Source of the DNA: Chaetomium olivaceum
Lineage: Eukaryota > Ascomycota > Sordariomycetes > Sordariales > Chaetomiaceae
Direction: 5' to 3'
NCBI GenBank assembly: GCA_039881045.1
Contig: JAYWVB010000001.1
Coordinates: 1,352,607 to 1,416,606 of the forward strand
Length of the DNA: 64,000 nt
Made by a program: the position numbers and the translations under genes. Below, one piece after another: positions 12,673-24,884 of the stretch. The notes beneath the pieces are model-generated. The model had not been told where the DNA came from, did not search any database, and worked only from the letters and a program-made list of their open reading frames with translations. Position 1 is the stretch's first letter; each line of letters starts with the position of its first letter.

Positions 12673-13982
12673 CTATGATGATGTAGCGTGCTCGTCACCA
12701 AACGGACTCCTTTCCCGCCCTTTGGGAGGTATGGTCGAGTCTCGTTGTGACGCCCTCCTCGTGGCCTCCTCGATAACAGCGCTCAGGGTTGTGGTGCTGT
12801 GGGAGGCGGATTTGGGCGGGTCCGAGAACGGGCCCTCATCCGAGGCCGGGGAGTCGACGATGAGCGTGGGGGCTGACGAGTCGCGCATGGTGGACCCTGA
12901 TGCCGTCGGAGACGTGTCGGAGTTGGCGTCGGAAGACGGTTTTGGCGGCCTGTTGGCGCCCACCTTCTTGACACTCCCCACGCGGACGACCATGGCGCGG
13001 GCTGGGGTGGCGGTGGCAGTGCTGGCGTTGTTGAGGAAGGTCGAGCCGACGCTGAAGGTGCTGTTCGCGGGACTCGGGGGTCGCGGCATCAGGGTTGTAC
13101 TTCTCGTAGTCGACGGCCGGGACGGGCGGGGTCGAGCTGCCGGTCGAGTTGGCGGAGTGGGCCGACTTCACGCTAACCATGGCCGGCTTCGCCCGCATGC
13201 CGGTCTGGGCGGGAGCAACGACAACGGCGCTCTTGCCATAAATAGTGGACGCCACGCTAGACCGCGGGGCGTACGAGGTACGGGCGTAGGAAGTGCGGTC
13301 GGAGAAGGCCGATAGTCCGGAGTAGGTGGAATCGCGCAGATCGCCGGGAACAAAGAAGTGCTGGTCCTCGGTGCTGGCGGGGTGCCGGCTTGCGAGACGC
13401 CGACGGGGAGGGGCGGGACAGGGGGGACGAGTACCGTCGGGGACGCTGTCGCGCGGTTGGTGACGCCCGGGATATAGGCGATCTGGATGATGTTCGAGGC
13501 GCGAGTGAGCACAGTCGAGGCGATCGAATGGGTGGTATGTGTCGAGGCGCGGTGGTCTCGTCGTTCAGCAAACGTCTTCTCTCCCTCCCTGCCCGGCTCT
13601 TGCCCGTCGTCCCATGGCTCCATGATCGTTGGTTGCCTCCGCGTCCTAACACAGAACCTCCAGACCAAGTACGTGATGAGGGCGAGGGCTGCGAGGCCGC
13701 CTATTACTCCGCCGGCAATTGCGCCGACGTTAGTCGAGCGATCACTGCTGCCGTTGTCCTCCTGGGCCGACGGCGTGACAGGAACACAAGTCGCGCGAGC
13801 GCAAGACTCGTAGCCCATGGGATAGATAAACTGGCATTCTGTGGACCCGGTTCGCACTGCGGACATACGAGCTCCTTGGTTTTGTCGCACATCACAGTAC
13901 CCCCTTCCCGCTTGTCGAGGTTAAGGGCCGCTGCCGTCTCGTTAGCTGCACAATTCCGAATCCACGGCTGCCGGGGTTTACC
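12673..13982 (-). CDS. OPY2-like single-pass membrane anchor, frame broken at three points
   Basis: Resembles fungal Opy2, the plasma-membrane anchor that recruits Ste50 to the Sho1 branch of the HOG osmostress MAPK pathway. Read right to left: an extracellular Cys-rich segment (CDKTKELVCPQCEPG, then ECQFIYPMGYESCARATCVPVT), a membrane span (VGAIAGGVIGGLAALALITY) followed by basic residues, then a long Ser/Pro-rich cytoplasmic tail including FSDRTSYARTSYAPRSS and a final acidic/Ser part ending in EHATSS. These parts lie in different frames: a shift falls between CEPG and ECQF (about 13850), one at a CCCC run (about 13378) and one at a CCCCC run (about 13068). Restoring one base at the first two and removing one at the third gives one continuous frame of about 436 residues. 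The 5' exon and start codon are unresolved; the frame is open up to an in-frame TAG just beyond 13982. I read the breaks as likely sequence errors, but a pseudogene is possible. Confidence 0.65.
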
Positions 13983-16900
13983 CTACCATAGGCCGGCTTC
14001 AATGTCGCAGACATGACGGCGGGGTGCTTCTCGAAGAAGCCCGGGGTTGATCGTGACTACTGTGTCTGTGTTGTTGGTTCAGATGCGGATCCGCTGAGGG
14101 GGTCGGTTGGTGAAGCCTGGACCATCCACCGGAGTGCCGATCAGTCGACGTAATGCCAGGAATGGCAGGGTTCCAGAAAAGCGTAATGTTAACCGTGGCG
14201 AAGAGATCTTGGGATTGAATGGAGTTCGGTACGAAGTAGGCGTTTGTACTGTGCAATCGGTGCGAAGAGGAAGCAAAGGGATTGAATCGTGGGCGTAGCG
14301 TAGTGTAGAGTAGAGTAGCGATGTCGTCGGGTGAGAGGACGTCGAGAAAATCAGGGGAAGGAATTCAATCAATCCGTGACCGGGAAGCGAGTGACATGAG
14401 ACTAGCTCGAAAGAATGAAGCAGCTAAGGGATGGTCAAGTCCATGAATCAGATTGAATCAAATCGAATCAAAAAACCAAAAATCACCAGAACCACATCGG
14501 ACGATCCTCCTCGAATGAACGGTAGAGGCGATTGTGTTGAGACCGAAAGATCGAAGTCGACGTGGACGGCGATAGGTGAGCCTTTGCTGGTGAGAGCGGG
14601 AAAGCCGGAGGAACATGTCAGCGGGTTCCCGTTCAACTTTGAGAGAAAGGCCGCGGCCTGGGTCTCCGCTTCGCTTCATTTGCGGAAGGGGCCACTGGGG
14701 AGGGCAGAGCCACACTGAAGGGGGGACCCACAACGGTATTGGCGAAACAAGTTGGAGGGCCAGGGTGGGCTCTCATTCGCTCGATCACCGGAGCCTGGCG
14801 TTCCTAGAATTCCCTTTCGTGGCACGGCTGGGCCTGGGCTGCCAATTTCCCCTCTTCTTTGCACTCTCTGGGGAATCCCACCTCGCAATCTGCCAATAAC
14901 CATGCGTGGCATTCCATGGCCTCGTGCACTGTTTGGCCTTGTTGAAATCGCCTTGTTCAAGATGATCGCCTTCGGTATTGAACCTTATTGAGGAAGACCC
15001 TGTTTCCTCGCCCGCTTTGCATGATTCAATTCCGGCACTGCGATGGATGGAAGCGAAGACTCTCGGGTCCGCCCCCAATTCCCAACGGGAAGATGGCGCC
15101 GCAGTCAGCTTGCGCGCAGCAGCAAGCACCAGATCCAGACATGCAGACTGACTACCTCGTACACTCGCTACCTAAATATAGGTGTGCTGCAGTTGGCGAC
15201 TAGTCTCCCACATCCCATGCATCTACAGAGTAGCTAGTTGGATTTGACCATCCAAGAGAACTCAACGTTTGCCCCTCTGAGGCTTTCCCCCACGTGCTTA
15301 CATGCCATCAAAGGGTTGCTTGTTCCTGATCTCAACTCGGCGTCCGATCCATCCGCAGATCACATCGAGGATCAACAAGGCGCCTGTGCCTGCTTGGCGC
15401 TGACAGCCGTTTATAGGGCAGCCAGGCTGTGGCGATGTTTATGTAAAGCCTCTCGGTTCTAGGCCTTCCCGGGGCACAGTTTCTTCCTGGCTGATGGGTG
15501 AGAGGGAGGTGAGATCAATTTGGGCCAAGGCCGCCGGGGGAAACACTCAGAAGTCAGACATGCCGGGCTTAACCTTCGGATCCAACCCAGAGGACTGCAT
15601 GTGTCGAGGCGGTTGTGAATGGCTTCTTGTCGGCCATTGACTACCAGGCTTAACCTGAATGTGTTGATTTGAGGTCGAGTGATGGCGACCAACTTGTCCT
15701 GCCAAGCTGAGGAGAAGCGGGTATTTCCGTGAGTTGGCTAGAACCCTGGCCTCTTTCCTATATCTGAAGACGGCATCAATTATCAAGAAAACTCGAGCAA
15801 TCTGCCAAGTTACTCTGTTCCAAGTTCTCAGTGCAGACGTGCAGGCAAAGTTTAGCCTGATTCCACTCCATTCCGGCTCGAGATTCAGAACTCACAGTTG
15901 TGTCGCAGATACAGATGGTCAGCTCGAATACCATCGGACAATTGCGATGAGGCTTTGAGAGGATTGAGCCCTCAGCCCTGCGGGAGAACGGTTCTTACAT
16001 AGTATAGTGGGAGCACTGCCGCGTCAGGTTTAGGAAGCACTTGTTGCTCAAATTCTTACCGCTGAAAAAGGTACTGTGCATGTTGGGCGGCCCTCGGCGG
16101 ATACGACCCAATCCTTCATGCTCACTCAGTCAGCAACAGCAATATTCTGCAATTCTAACGGTTGGGCAGGGCGCATGCTGCTCGGACTTCAACAGCAACC
16201 TACCACAGTAAAATCTACGACCAGGGTGTTCTGCAAGTCATCTTCACAAGTGGGATGTGGGTGTACAACTAGGTATATCCCGAGATTTCCAGTCTTCCGG
16301 ACGGCGGCAACTCCGGCGACCGGGACTGCGCCCTCGGTGGCCCGTCCGGCGTGGCCAGGGAACGGGGCTTGCAGGTTGGGGTGCCCCGGAAGACGCTGGC
16401 TTACGTCGTCGTGTTTGTGGCCAATGTTTGGCTGGGTCGCCAGGTCGCACAACGGTGTCGGAACACGCGACACGCGACAGTGACGGGCACTGTGGAAACC
16501 GCATTAAACGGTCACACCAACATGGAATTCACCCAACAGGCGCGTGGAAGATGGGATGGATGGCGTCAGGCGAACGGCTGGCGCTGGCGCACCGAACTCA
16601 GCTCGATCCCCATGTTACCCACAATCCCATTGGCCGGGGATGCAGCGTTGGGAGATGGTTCAGTTCTGTCAGAAACTTTCGTTCGTGCAGAGCAAAGAGC
16701 AACCCTCCTTTCATGCTGGTCGAGCGGAAACAACGCGTGTTTGCCCTTCCACCTCAGCTCAGCCCCACAACAGTACCAACAACACGCAGTACACACCACG
16801 CACCACACCAACAACAAGACAAAGCCAAAAAGAGTTGCTGACACTGACAGGCCGTGTTGTCCCAAGGAAACGGCCGCGTTGGGTGCGAAGGGTCCCCACA

Positions 16901-18765
16901 GCAAGACCGCGGCCAAAGGGAAAGATGGAAACCCTGTCTTGGCGGCCGACCCTGAACGTTTATCTATTTTTGTCTCCATTTTATTCACAAGGAATGCTGG
17001 CCGGGGCCCACCCCTCTGTGCGGGCTGGAACGTCGTCAACCTCGTAAAAAAACAACCACCCGACTTCTTTTGAGACGGGGGACAGAGGTGGGGAAGGGAG
17101 AGCCATCGTTAACGTTGCATACGCGGAGGGCTCGAATGCATCAGCGGAGATGAAAGCAACGCTGTATCGTTTCTGTCGCGAAGATAAATTCCCTGCTTTT
17201 TTGTCTTTTCGTGTCGCATGTGGCGAAAGGCGGGATGGCACGTCAATACCGGCGCCGGCTCTTTTTGCCGCGCGGGTCGTAACAGAAGGCGCGTCATCAT
17301 CCATCATTGTCTTGCAGTGTTGCAGCAAGCGTGGAAGAAGCTAAGACATGGCGGCACCATGGACATACCTCTCTTGAGTCTCTGTTGCCTCTGGCGCCGT
17401 CCTCTGATAGTTAAAGGGGGGTCTTATGACAGGTTTTATGACCGACATGTCTCAAAAGGACTGATGCAGGCAACCTGGCCCGGTGACGGAAACGAAACGG
17501 GCAGGTGTTGTTTCAGGCTTCAGAACCTGGAGTTTGAACACCGGGAAAATGTTGTTTCTGGCCAGAGTTCTTTATTGAAGCCCATCACCACGGAAAGAAA
17601 GAAAAAGAAAAAAACCACAGCGGCTCGAATGCTGGCTGCCTGGGGCAACAGAATGGCGGTCGGGCTTCTGCACCCTAAAAAAACGAATGGTGATGATCTA
17701 CCGAACGGGCTGGAGGCGAAACGCACAGTGTCCGTAAAGATGGGTTGGGAGGACTGCATGTGCACGGAAAAGGAGAGACACGGCCCCTGAGACAGCGAGG
17801 CAAGAGAATGGCCGACACGGAAAAGATCTATCTCATCTCCAAGACAAGACAAAAATGGAAGGAACTGCAGAAGACAGGAATACTTGTGTATTCAAGTAGA
17901 CAAAGCGAGCTGACTGCCCCTTTTGCACACGACACCAGCGATGGAGACAACTGAGACCATGAAACACTCCTGAAAAAGAAGAAATGACGGGAGAGTTGGA
18001 GCGGCGTTGAAGCGACTGGCAGACAGTGCTTGGCGGTCAGGGGTCATCGGGACTGACAGTCTTGGGCCGGGGGTGCTGGGGCTTAACATGAGTGGGTCAG
18101 GATTCCGAGCCACTCGCAGTCCTCGCAGTCGCGGCCATCCTCAGAAATCGAGAGCCATCCACCCATCCCTGGGAAGAGCAAGGCAGCGCAATTCAGTGGG
18201 GCCTTGATCCGAATCCCTGGTGCTCAGCCACAAGCCTGGCTGCTTCGCCAACTTCATAATACAGTACGGGGGGGCCTCTCCTGAGCTTTTCGAAACCCAG
18301 TTTTCGGGTTGATCTCCTGATCATCGTTTTTGAACAATAATATCATCGTCGTCGCTGGCTGGCCATTTCATCGGGAACCGTTGATTCCTGATTCGGTCCA
18401 TCCTCCTGCGACCCTCAAGTAAGTTCTAACGGTGCCCTTCCATCCTGTGCCGCATGACCGGGACCCTCGTTGGCCTGGAATTGGGTATCAGCACCGGAAA
18501 AAAAAAAACACAACACCTGCAATAGGCACCGCTACCTGGTCGCCAGCTGACCCGACTTTTTTGTTCTTCAGCTTTTCCTGCCTTGCTCCCCAACCGACCC
18601 GACAACACACCACGGCTCTGATTGTGTTTGGTGTTTTAGCGTTTAGCGATTAGCGATTGCAACCGCCTGGCGACTTTGCTTGGAATCTGATTAGCGTTGT
18701 TACCTAGTTACTGGGCTTGCGGTTGACCGACATCCCCTCGCGTTGAAGCGAGCAGCTCTGCAAGC
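13983..18765. other. Intergenic region between OPY2-like gene and chs-1
   Basis: About 4.8 kb. The left end must contain the unresolved 5' exon and promoter of the OPY2-like gene (minus strand). The right end (about 18240-18765) is the promoter and leader of chs-1. In between, open frames such as 16351-17073 (240 codons) have no recognisable domain and overlap others of similar length on both strands, so I do not call a gene. Confidence 0.45.
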
Positions 18766-21624
18766 ATGGCATACCACGGAGGCCGGGGAGACGGCTACGA
18801 GGGCCACCCGATGCAGGATCTCCCAGCACATAACGGCCAGGTGCGTTCCTGATGACTTGAATCTTGGATGTGTTGCAGTGGGGATCATGATCCTAACTTG
18901 CGAGTTCATAGCACGACGATGAATCGCAGGCCGCACTTCTCAACCAGAACCAGGCGTATGACCAGGATCGCCTGGGCGCCCACACTCCCCCAGTCCGCCC
19001 TGTCTCGGCATACAGCCTGACAGAATCGTACGCTCCGAATGCGCAGACAACACGCATCGGCGTCACCCCCCCTCCCGGTCCCGGCGGCGGCACAGAATAT
19101 GGCGGTGCACCGGGCTACCCCCAGTCGCAGTTCTCGGCCGACCCGGCCTACAGGATGTCTTCGGTAGATGCAGACGAGAGCTGGGCTGCCCGCCAGCAGC
19201 CCAACGTCGCCCCCACCGGCGGTCTCAAGCGTTACGCGACCAGGAAGGTCAAGCTCGTCCAGGGCTCCGTCCTGAGCATCGACTACCCCGTCCCCAGTGC
19301 CATCCGGAATGCCGTCCAGCCTCGCTACCGCGACGAGGAGGGCAACAACGAGGAGTTCTTGAAGATGCGCTACACGGCTGCCACCTGCGACCCCAACGAT
19401 TTCACCCTTAAGAACGGTTACGACTTGCGTCCCCGCATGTACAACCGGCATACCGAGCTCCTCATCGCCATCACCTACTACAACGAAGACAAGGTCCTGC
19501 TGTCGAGAACGCTGCACGGTGTTATGCAGAACATTAGGGACATTGTGAACCTCAAGAAGTCGTCCTTCTGGAACCGCGGCGGCCCTGCCTGGCAAAAGAT
19601 TGTCGTGTGCTTGGTCTTTGACGGTATCGAGAAGGTGGACAAGAACGTGCTGGACGTGCTAGCCACGATCGGTATCTACCAGGATGGTGTGGTCAAGAAG
19701 GACGTCGACGGAAACGACACCGTCGCCCATATTTTCGAGTACACGACCCAGCTCTCCGTCACGCCGAACCAGCAGCTCATCCGTCCTTCGGACGACGGGC
19801 CGAACACGCTGCCCCCCGTGCAGTTCATTTTCTGCCTCAAGCAGGCCAACAGCAAGAAGATTAACTCGCATCGTTGGTTGTGTTCAACGCTTTCGGCCGC
19901 ATCCTGAACCCCGAAGTCTGCATCCTGCTCGATGCCGGTACCAAGCCCAGCCCCAAGTCGCTGCTCGCCCTCTGGGAGGGTTTCTACAACGACAAGGATC
20001 TCGGCGGTGCTTGCGGTGAAATCCACGCTATGTTAGGCAAGGGCGGCAAGAAGCTGATTAACCCGCTGGTGGCCGTGCAAAACTTTGAGTACAAGATCTC
20101 CAACATCCTGGACAAGCCCCTGGAGAGCGCTTTCGGTTACGTTAGTGTGTTGCCCGGTGCCTTCTCGGCCTACCGGTTCCGAGCCATCATGGGTCGCCCC
20201 CTTGAGCAGTATTTCCACGGTGATCACACCCTGTCCAAGATTTTGGGTAAGAAGGGTATCGAGGGCATGAACATTTTCAAGAAGAACATGTTCTTGGCCG
20301 AGGATCGTATTCTCTGCTTCGAACTGGTCGCCAAGGCGGGCCAGAAGTGGCATTTGAGCTACATCAAGGCCGCCAAGGGCGAGACAGACGTGCCCGAAGG
20401 TGCTCCCGAGTTCATCAGCCAACGTCGTCGTTGGTTGAACGGTTCCTTCGCCGCTAGTTTGTACTCCCTGATGCATTTCGGGCGTATGTACAAGAGCGGT
20501 CACAACATCCTGCGCATGTTCTTCCTGCACATCCAGCTCATCTACAACATTCTCAACGTCATCTTCACCTGGTTCTCGCTCTCCTCGTACTGGCTCACAA
20601 CGACCGTCATCATGGACCTTGTCGGCACCCCGGTTCCGGCCTCGAATAGTACTTCGGAGCACCATGCCTGGCCCTTCGGCGATTCGGCAACCCCCTTCAT
20701 CAACGCGGTTCTTCAGTACATCTACCTGGCATTCGTTATCCTGCAGTTTATCCTGGCCTTGGGTAACCGGCCGAAGGGTTCCAAGTGGACATACATCACC
20801 TCGTACATTGTTTTCGCCATCATCCAGGCCTACATCATCGTCCTCTCAGTGTATCTCGTGGCCCAGGCCTTCGCGACCCCGCTGAGCGAGCAGATCGACC
20901 TGAACAGCGCCTCGAACCTGTTTGAATCGCTGTTTGGTGGCTCGAGCGCCGCCGGTGTCATCTTGCTCGCGCTCATCACCATCTACGGTCTCTACTTCCT
21001 GGCCTCGTTCATGTACCTTGACCCGTGGCACATGTTCCACTCGTTCCCGTACTACATGTTGCTCATGTCGACCTATATCAACGTCCTCATGGTATACGCG
21101 TTCAACAACTGGCACGATGTCTCGTGGGGTACCAAGGGTTCCGATAAGAACGAAGCGCTGCCGTCGGCGCAGGTCAGCAAGGGCGAGAAGGACGATGGTG
21201 GTTGTGAGGAAATTGAGAAGCCGCAGGAAGATATCGATCAGATGTTTGAGCAGACGGTCCGCCGCGCCCTCGCTCCGTACAAGGAGGACGAGAAGCCGGA
21301 GCCCAAGGATCTCGAGGACTCGTACAAGTCCTTCAGAACCATGCTCGTCGTCTCGTGGCTGTTCTCGAACTGCTTGCTTGCGGTTGTCATTACCAGTGAC
21401 AACTTCAACTCGTTCGGCATTGGCGTAAGCACCCCCAACCCCCTCCAAAACATGCTAGGTCAACAAATACTGACTTTGACTCGCAGCAAACCGCCACTGC
21501 GCGTACCGCTTGGTTCTTCAAGTTCCTGCTGTTCGCCACTGCCGGTCTCTCCCTGGTCCGCTTCATCGGCTTCCTGTGGTTCCTCGGCAGGACCGGTATC
21601 ATGTGCTGCTTCGCCCGCCGTTAA
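18766..21624 (+). CDS. chs-1: Class III chitin synthase (CHS-1 type), one frameshift
   Basis: Polymerises UDP-GlcNAc into cell-wall chitin at the plasma membrane. Three exons: 18766-18840, 18912-21424, 21487-21624. The N-terminus MAYHGGRGDGYEGHPMQDL, the central GT2 domain and the C-terminus GRTGIMCCFARR match class III enzymes closely, and Neurospora CHS-1 is of this class. Motifs seen: NGYDLRPRMYNRHTE, ITYYNED, ILLDAGTKP, AFSAYRFRA, the acceptor motif EDRILCFEL and the processivity motif QRRRWLNGS, followed by about seven membrane spans. At about 19880 the frame breaks inside HRWL-FNAFGR, just before the LLDAGT motif: one base is missing (RWL|VFNAFG reads through if a base is restored). With it restored the product is about 908 residues, normal for the class. 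As written it would be truncated before the catalytic core, so an assembly error is more likely than a true null. Confidence 0.92.
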
Positions 21625-22909
21625 AGCGGGAGGGGGCGTTACGCCGAAAGACGAGAAGAAGCCTCTGTATATCAACAAGCGTCGGCTCTTTGGTCCCTTG
21701 CTTTCCCAGCTCGGCAAGAACCGTCGCGCGATTTAGCTCTTGGCTTTGATCTGTCTAAAAAAGCGGACGAGCGAAGGAAATTCCATGACTTTTCCATTGG
21801 CAGGGCGAATTCCGAGATTCCGAATTCCGAAATTGTCGTTGGCTGGCTTTTGTTTTCCTTGTCCCCTTGTCTGTCTGCCCTGCTGGTATCGGCTGCTGTG
21901 TTGGGATATTGTGCGTGTTGAGGACATAAAATTAGGCATCCATTGGGGGCGTTGTTTTTTCAGCTCCTCTGCCGTTGTTTGGCTCTTGAGATGTTGGGGC
22001 AAAGGGCTTGTTTTGGTTTGGGTTGCTTAGAGGTTGGCTAGGGTTAGTAATGAGACCGTAATATGGCCGAGATGGGGACTGGGTGAGGGTGATGTGATGT
22101 GCTGTGGTCATGTAGCCACTGGACCCCGTGAACCGTATCTCCTTGTAGGTGTGTATGACCTTGATCCTCACCTACACATCCGCTTTCTATTCTCTTGGGT
22201 CCAAGATGTATTTGAATCTACCAATCTGGGAAGACCCTAATCACCTAAGAGTAATGAAATTAAGATATGTTTAGTGTCTTGTTCTTGTTATATCTTTCTA
22301 TATATCTCTTTCTTATTTTCTCTTTTTCTTTTCCCCTTCAACTCTTTTCTGATCCTTTTGTCTATTTCTTTCTTTCTTGTTTTCTCATCTTTCTTCCTTA
22401 CTTCGTTTTACTTCTCCTTTGTTTCCCATCCTTTCCCTGAGGTTATGTATCCCTCTCTATCTTAGAGCTTTGGAGGGCGGAGGTTTGCAAAGTACTGCCT
22501 TAGACTAGAGATGCTCCGCCAGGGAAGCTGCAAGTCGAGATACGGTATCACTCCCCCCACATCTCCATGAAACTGGTGTCGTGGGTCCAGTTGCCCGTGT
22601 TAAAACTGCTTCTGGATCACGCTTGACAGATGCACAATTCTCGTTTGAGCCAATAGAAGTGGTTCATTCCGACCCTCCCCCGGAGCTTGGCACCACTGTT
22701 GGACTCTTAACTCAGATGCCTCGGCTCGGCTTCCGGGCTCTCAACAGCCGATATCTCAACAACCTAAGGTAGCTAACTCATCCCAACGCAACTCGACCAC
22801 AACACCGGGAATCAAATTATCAAGACTTCATACCCGCTCAAGTTCAACCTTGACAAGAACCAACCAACGCGAACCGTCTTCCTCGTACAACCTCAAAACA
22901 GCCGTCACA
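21625..22909. other. Intergenic region chs-1 to SDR
   Basis: About 1.3 kb. The part after the chs-1 stop is presumably 3' UTR. A long T-rich, C-spotted stretch at about 22270-22440 is low complexity. The last 150 nt are C/A-rich and look like the leader of the SDR gene. No gene seen. Confidence 0.6.
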
Positions 22910-23912
22910 ATGGATATCCAATCCCTCTTCTCCGTCAAGGTAAACAAACTTCTTCCTCTATATCATCTACCCACTCACACGACGATGACGACGACGACAA
23001 CAACAATAACAAATAAACGACCCCAACCCAAACTAACCCCCCTCCCTCCCAGGACAAAGTCGTCCTCGTAACCGGCGGCGCCAAAGGCGTCGGCCGCATG
23101 ATCTCGGAAGCCTTCGTGCGCAACGGCGCGCGCGTGTACATTGCCTCGCGCGACGCCGCCGCCTGCCACGCCGCCTGCGACGAGCTCAACGCGCTGCCCA
23201 CCAAGCCCACCGCCTCGTCGCCCGGCAGCACGGGCACCGCCATCCCGCTCCCCGCCGACCTCTCCTCCCTGCACGAGTGCGAGCGCCTGGCCGCCGCCCT
23301 CGCCGCCCGCGAGCCCCGCCTGCACGTGCTCGTCAACAACTCCGGCGCCACCTGGGGCGAGGCCTACGACAGCTACCCGGACGCCGCCTGGTCCAAGCTG
23401 CTCACCCTGAACGTCCAGCGCGTGTTCGCCCTCACCCGCCTCCTGACCCCGCTCCTCGAATCCCCCCCTCCTCCTCCTCCTCCTCCTCCTCCTCATCATC
23501 CTCCTCCTCATCATCATCATCGGGGGGAGGCAAAGGCGGAGCGACGGAGGACCCGGGGCGGGTGATCCACATCGGGTCGATCGACGGGCTGCGGGTGCCG
23601 CTGCTCCCGACCTTCGCCTACAGCGCGAGCAAGGCGGCGCTGCACCACCTCAGCCGGCACCTGGCCGTGGAGCTGGGCCCGCGGGGCGTGACGAGCAACA
23701 CGCTGGCGTGCGGGCCGTTCCCGAGCAAGATGATGGCGGCGACGCTGCAGAACTTTGGGGACGAGATCAAGGCGGCGAACCCGCTGGGCCGGATTGGCCT
23801 GCCCGAGGATGTCGGCGGCGCGTGTCTCTTCCTGGCGAGCAGGGCGGGCGCGTTTGTCAATGGCGCGACGGTGGCGCTGGATGGGGGGGTTTCGTTGATG
23901 AGTAAGATTTAG
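22910..23912 (+). CDS. Short-chain dehydrogenase/reductase with poly-Ser insert, one frameshift
   Basis: NAD(P)H-dependent oxidoreductase of the classical SDR family, close in layout to 3-oxoacyl-ACP-reductase-like (RhlG-type) proteins; substrate unknown. Exon 1 22910-22939 (MDIQSLFSVK), intron 22940-23052 (GTAAAC...CAG), exon 2 23053-23912. Seen: nucleotide-binding TGGAKGVG near residue 18, NNSG, catalytic Ser in HIGSIDG and the YxxxK motif in AYSASK, then GRIGLPEDVGG and a NG..V.LDGG end. Between helix E and the catalytic Ser strand sits a TCC/TCA/ATC microsatellite coding poly-Ser. The frame breaks at a run of seven C just before it (23462-23468): the upstream frame would read poly-Pro/His, whereas adding one C gives poly-Ser and rejoins the conserved C-terminal half. 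Restored length about 296 residues. The last three residues, SKI, resemble a weak peroxisomal PTS1. Confidence 0.85.
23462..23521 (+). repeat. C7 run plus CTC/ATC trinucleotide microsatellite inside the SDR gene
   Basis: Seven C followed by CTC and ATC trinucleotides. In the SDR frame it codes a Ser-rich loop of about 18 residues. The repeat sits exactly where the SDR reading frame is lost, so either the C-run or the repeat copy number is the likely site of the indel. Confidence 0.85.
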
Positions 23913-24680
23913 GAGGAAGGGATGAGGTTGATGAGGTTGGGGGGTTGTGTGGGGGCGGAGGGGATGGGGGGTGGTTGAGCTGTGTTTGAACTTAAGAGAT
24001 GGGAGGGGAGTAAGGAGGTGTGTGTGATGGCAGAAGGGGGGGGTTGGCTGTGAAGGAGATGCATGGTTTATAGAGGGAGGGGAGTGGTGGTTATGACGCT
24101 GTATTATGATGCTAGCGCGTTGCTTATTGACTACCGACTATGGTCTGATGTTTCGATCAGAACGTTCCTCAGGGGAAGCCCACCGTCCAGTCTATGTCCT
24201 GGAATGGATAAAAGAAAACATAATATAAAACAAGCCATTACCCTGATGGTGAGCCTTCCTCCTTGTCCATAAACCTTAGAAAAACTCCAAATGCCATCCG
24301 AAAATGCCCCCTTGTTTACGCCGACCCCTTAAGGCAATTGAGATCCAATCCTCCCAGATCAACCCAGCCTGTCCGCCCTGTGCATGCACCTGATGATCCA
24401 TGTCTAGACCAAGGTATCCAGTCGCTCGCCGTTCCGTCGTCGTTCCGTTATCGTTCCGTCGCTGTTCCGTCGCTGTTTGCCTCTGCCGCCTTGATGTTGC
24501 TGTTCAAGGTTCCCCTTTCTTGTTGGTGCCACAGGGCTACCGTCCTGTTCTATGCCGCTCTTGTGTAGACTCGAGAAAATGCCAATGTCGATTGCCCTCG
24601 CGGTATGAGAGGCCTCGGTGGTCGGGAGGGTGAATGGCGAGGTCTAAGACACGACCGCAGCGGATGCGCAAGGACTCTGT
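23913..24680. other. Intergenic region
   Basis: G-rich 3' flank of the SDR gene (23913-24100), then unique sequence with a short GTTCCGTCGTC-like reiteration near 24430-24475. No gene recognised. Confidence 0.6.
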
Positions 24681-24884
24681 TTATTTTAGTCCGACGCTCT
24701 CAAAGTCTCGCATCAGCACCGCCATTTGCGCCCGCTTCGCCGCCTCGGCTACGAGGGTGAAGTCTTTCAAGAACACGTCAGTGGACGCCGTCTTGGCGGG
24801 TTTCGGCGCCGGCGGTACAATCTTGCTAGTTGGTGACTGCTGCGTCGAGGCCATGCTGCTGCTTGATGTGGATCGGGTATCCAT
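24681..24884 (-). CDS. Possible small protein, 67 residues, unknown function
   Basis: The frame starts ATG with ACCAAAA immediately before it, a good fungal start context, and is preceded by a C/A/T-rich leader (CATCCTTCATCCACCAACC-type). The N-terminal half is Ser/Thr/Pro-rich and probably disordered. The C-terminal half (FLKDFTLVAEAAKRAQMAVLMRDFESVGLK) looks like one or two amphipathic helices, unlike a random frame. I do not recognise the family and assign no function. No intron is needed. Competing frames on both strands are longer but lack start context and structured composition. Conservation in relatives would settle it. Confidence 0.45.
   Translation of the reverse strand: MDTRSTSSSSMASTQQSPTSKIVPPAPKPAKTASTDVFLKDFTLVAEAAKRAQMAVLMRDFESVGLK

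Noticed and set aside
16351..17073. 240-codon plus-strand frame between OPY2-like gene and chs-1
   Set aside because: No recognisable motif, several overlapping frames of similar length on both strands, no leader or splice context.
20033..20665. Minus-strand open frame of 210 codons within chs-1
   Set aside because: Antisense shadow of strongly C-ending codons; the plus strand is unmistakably chitin synthase.
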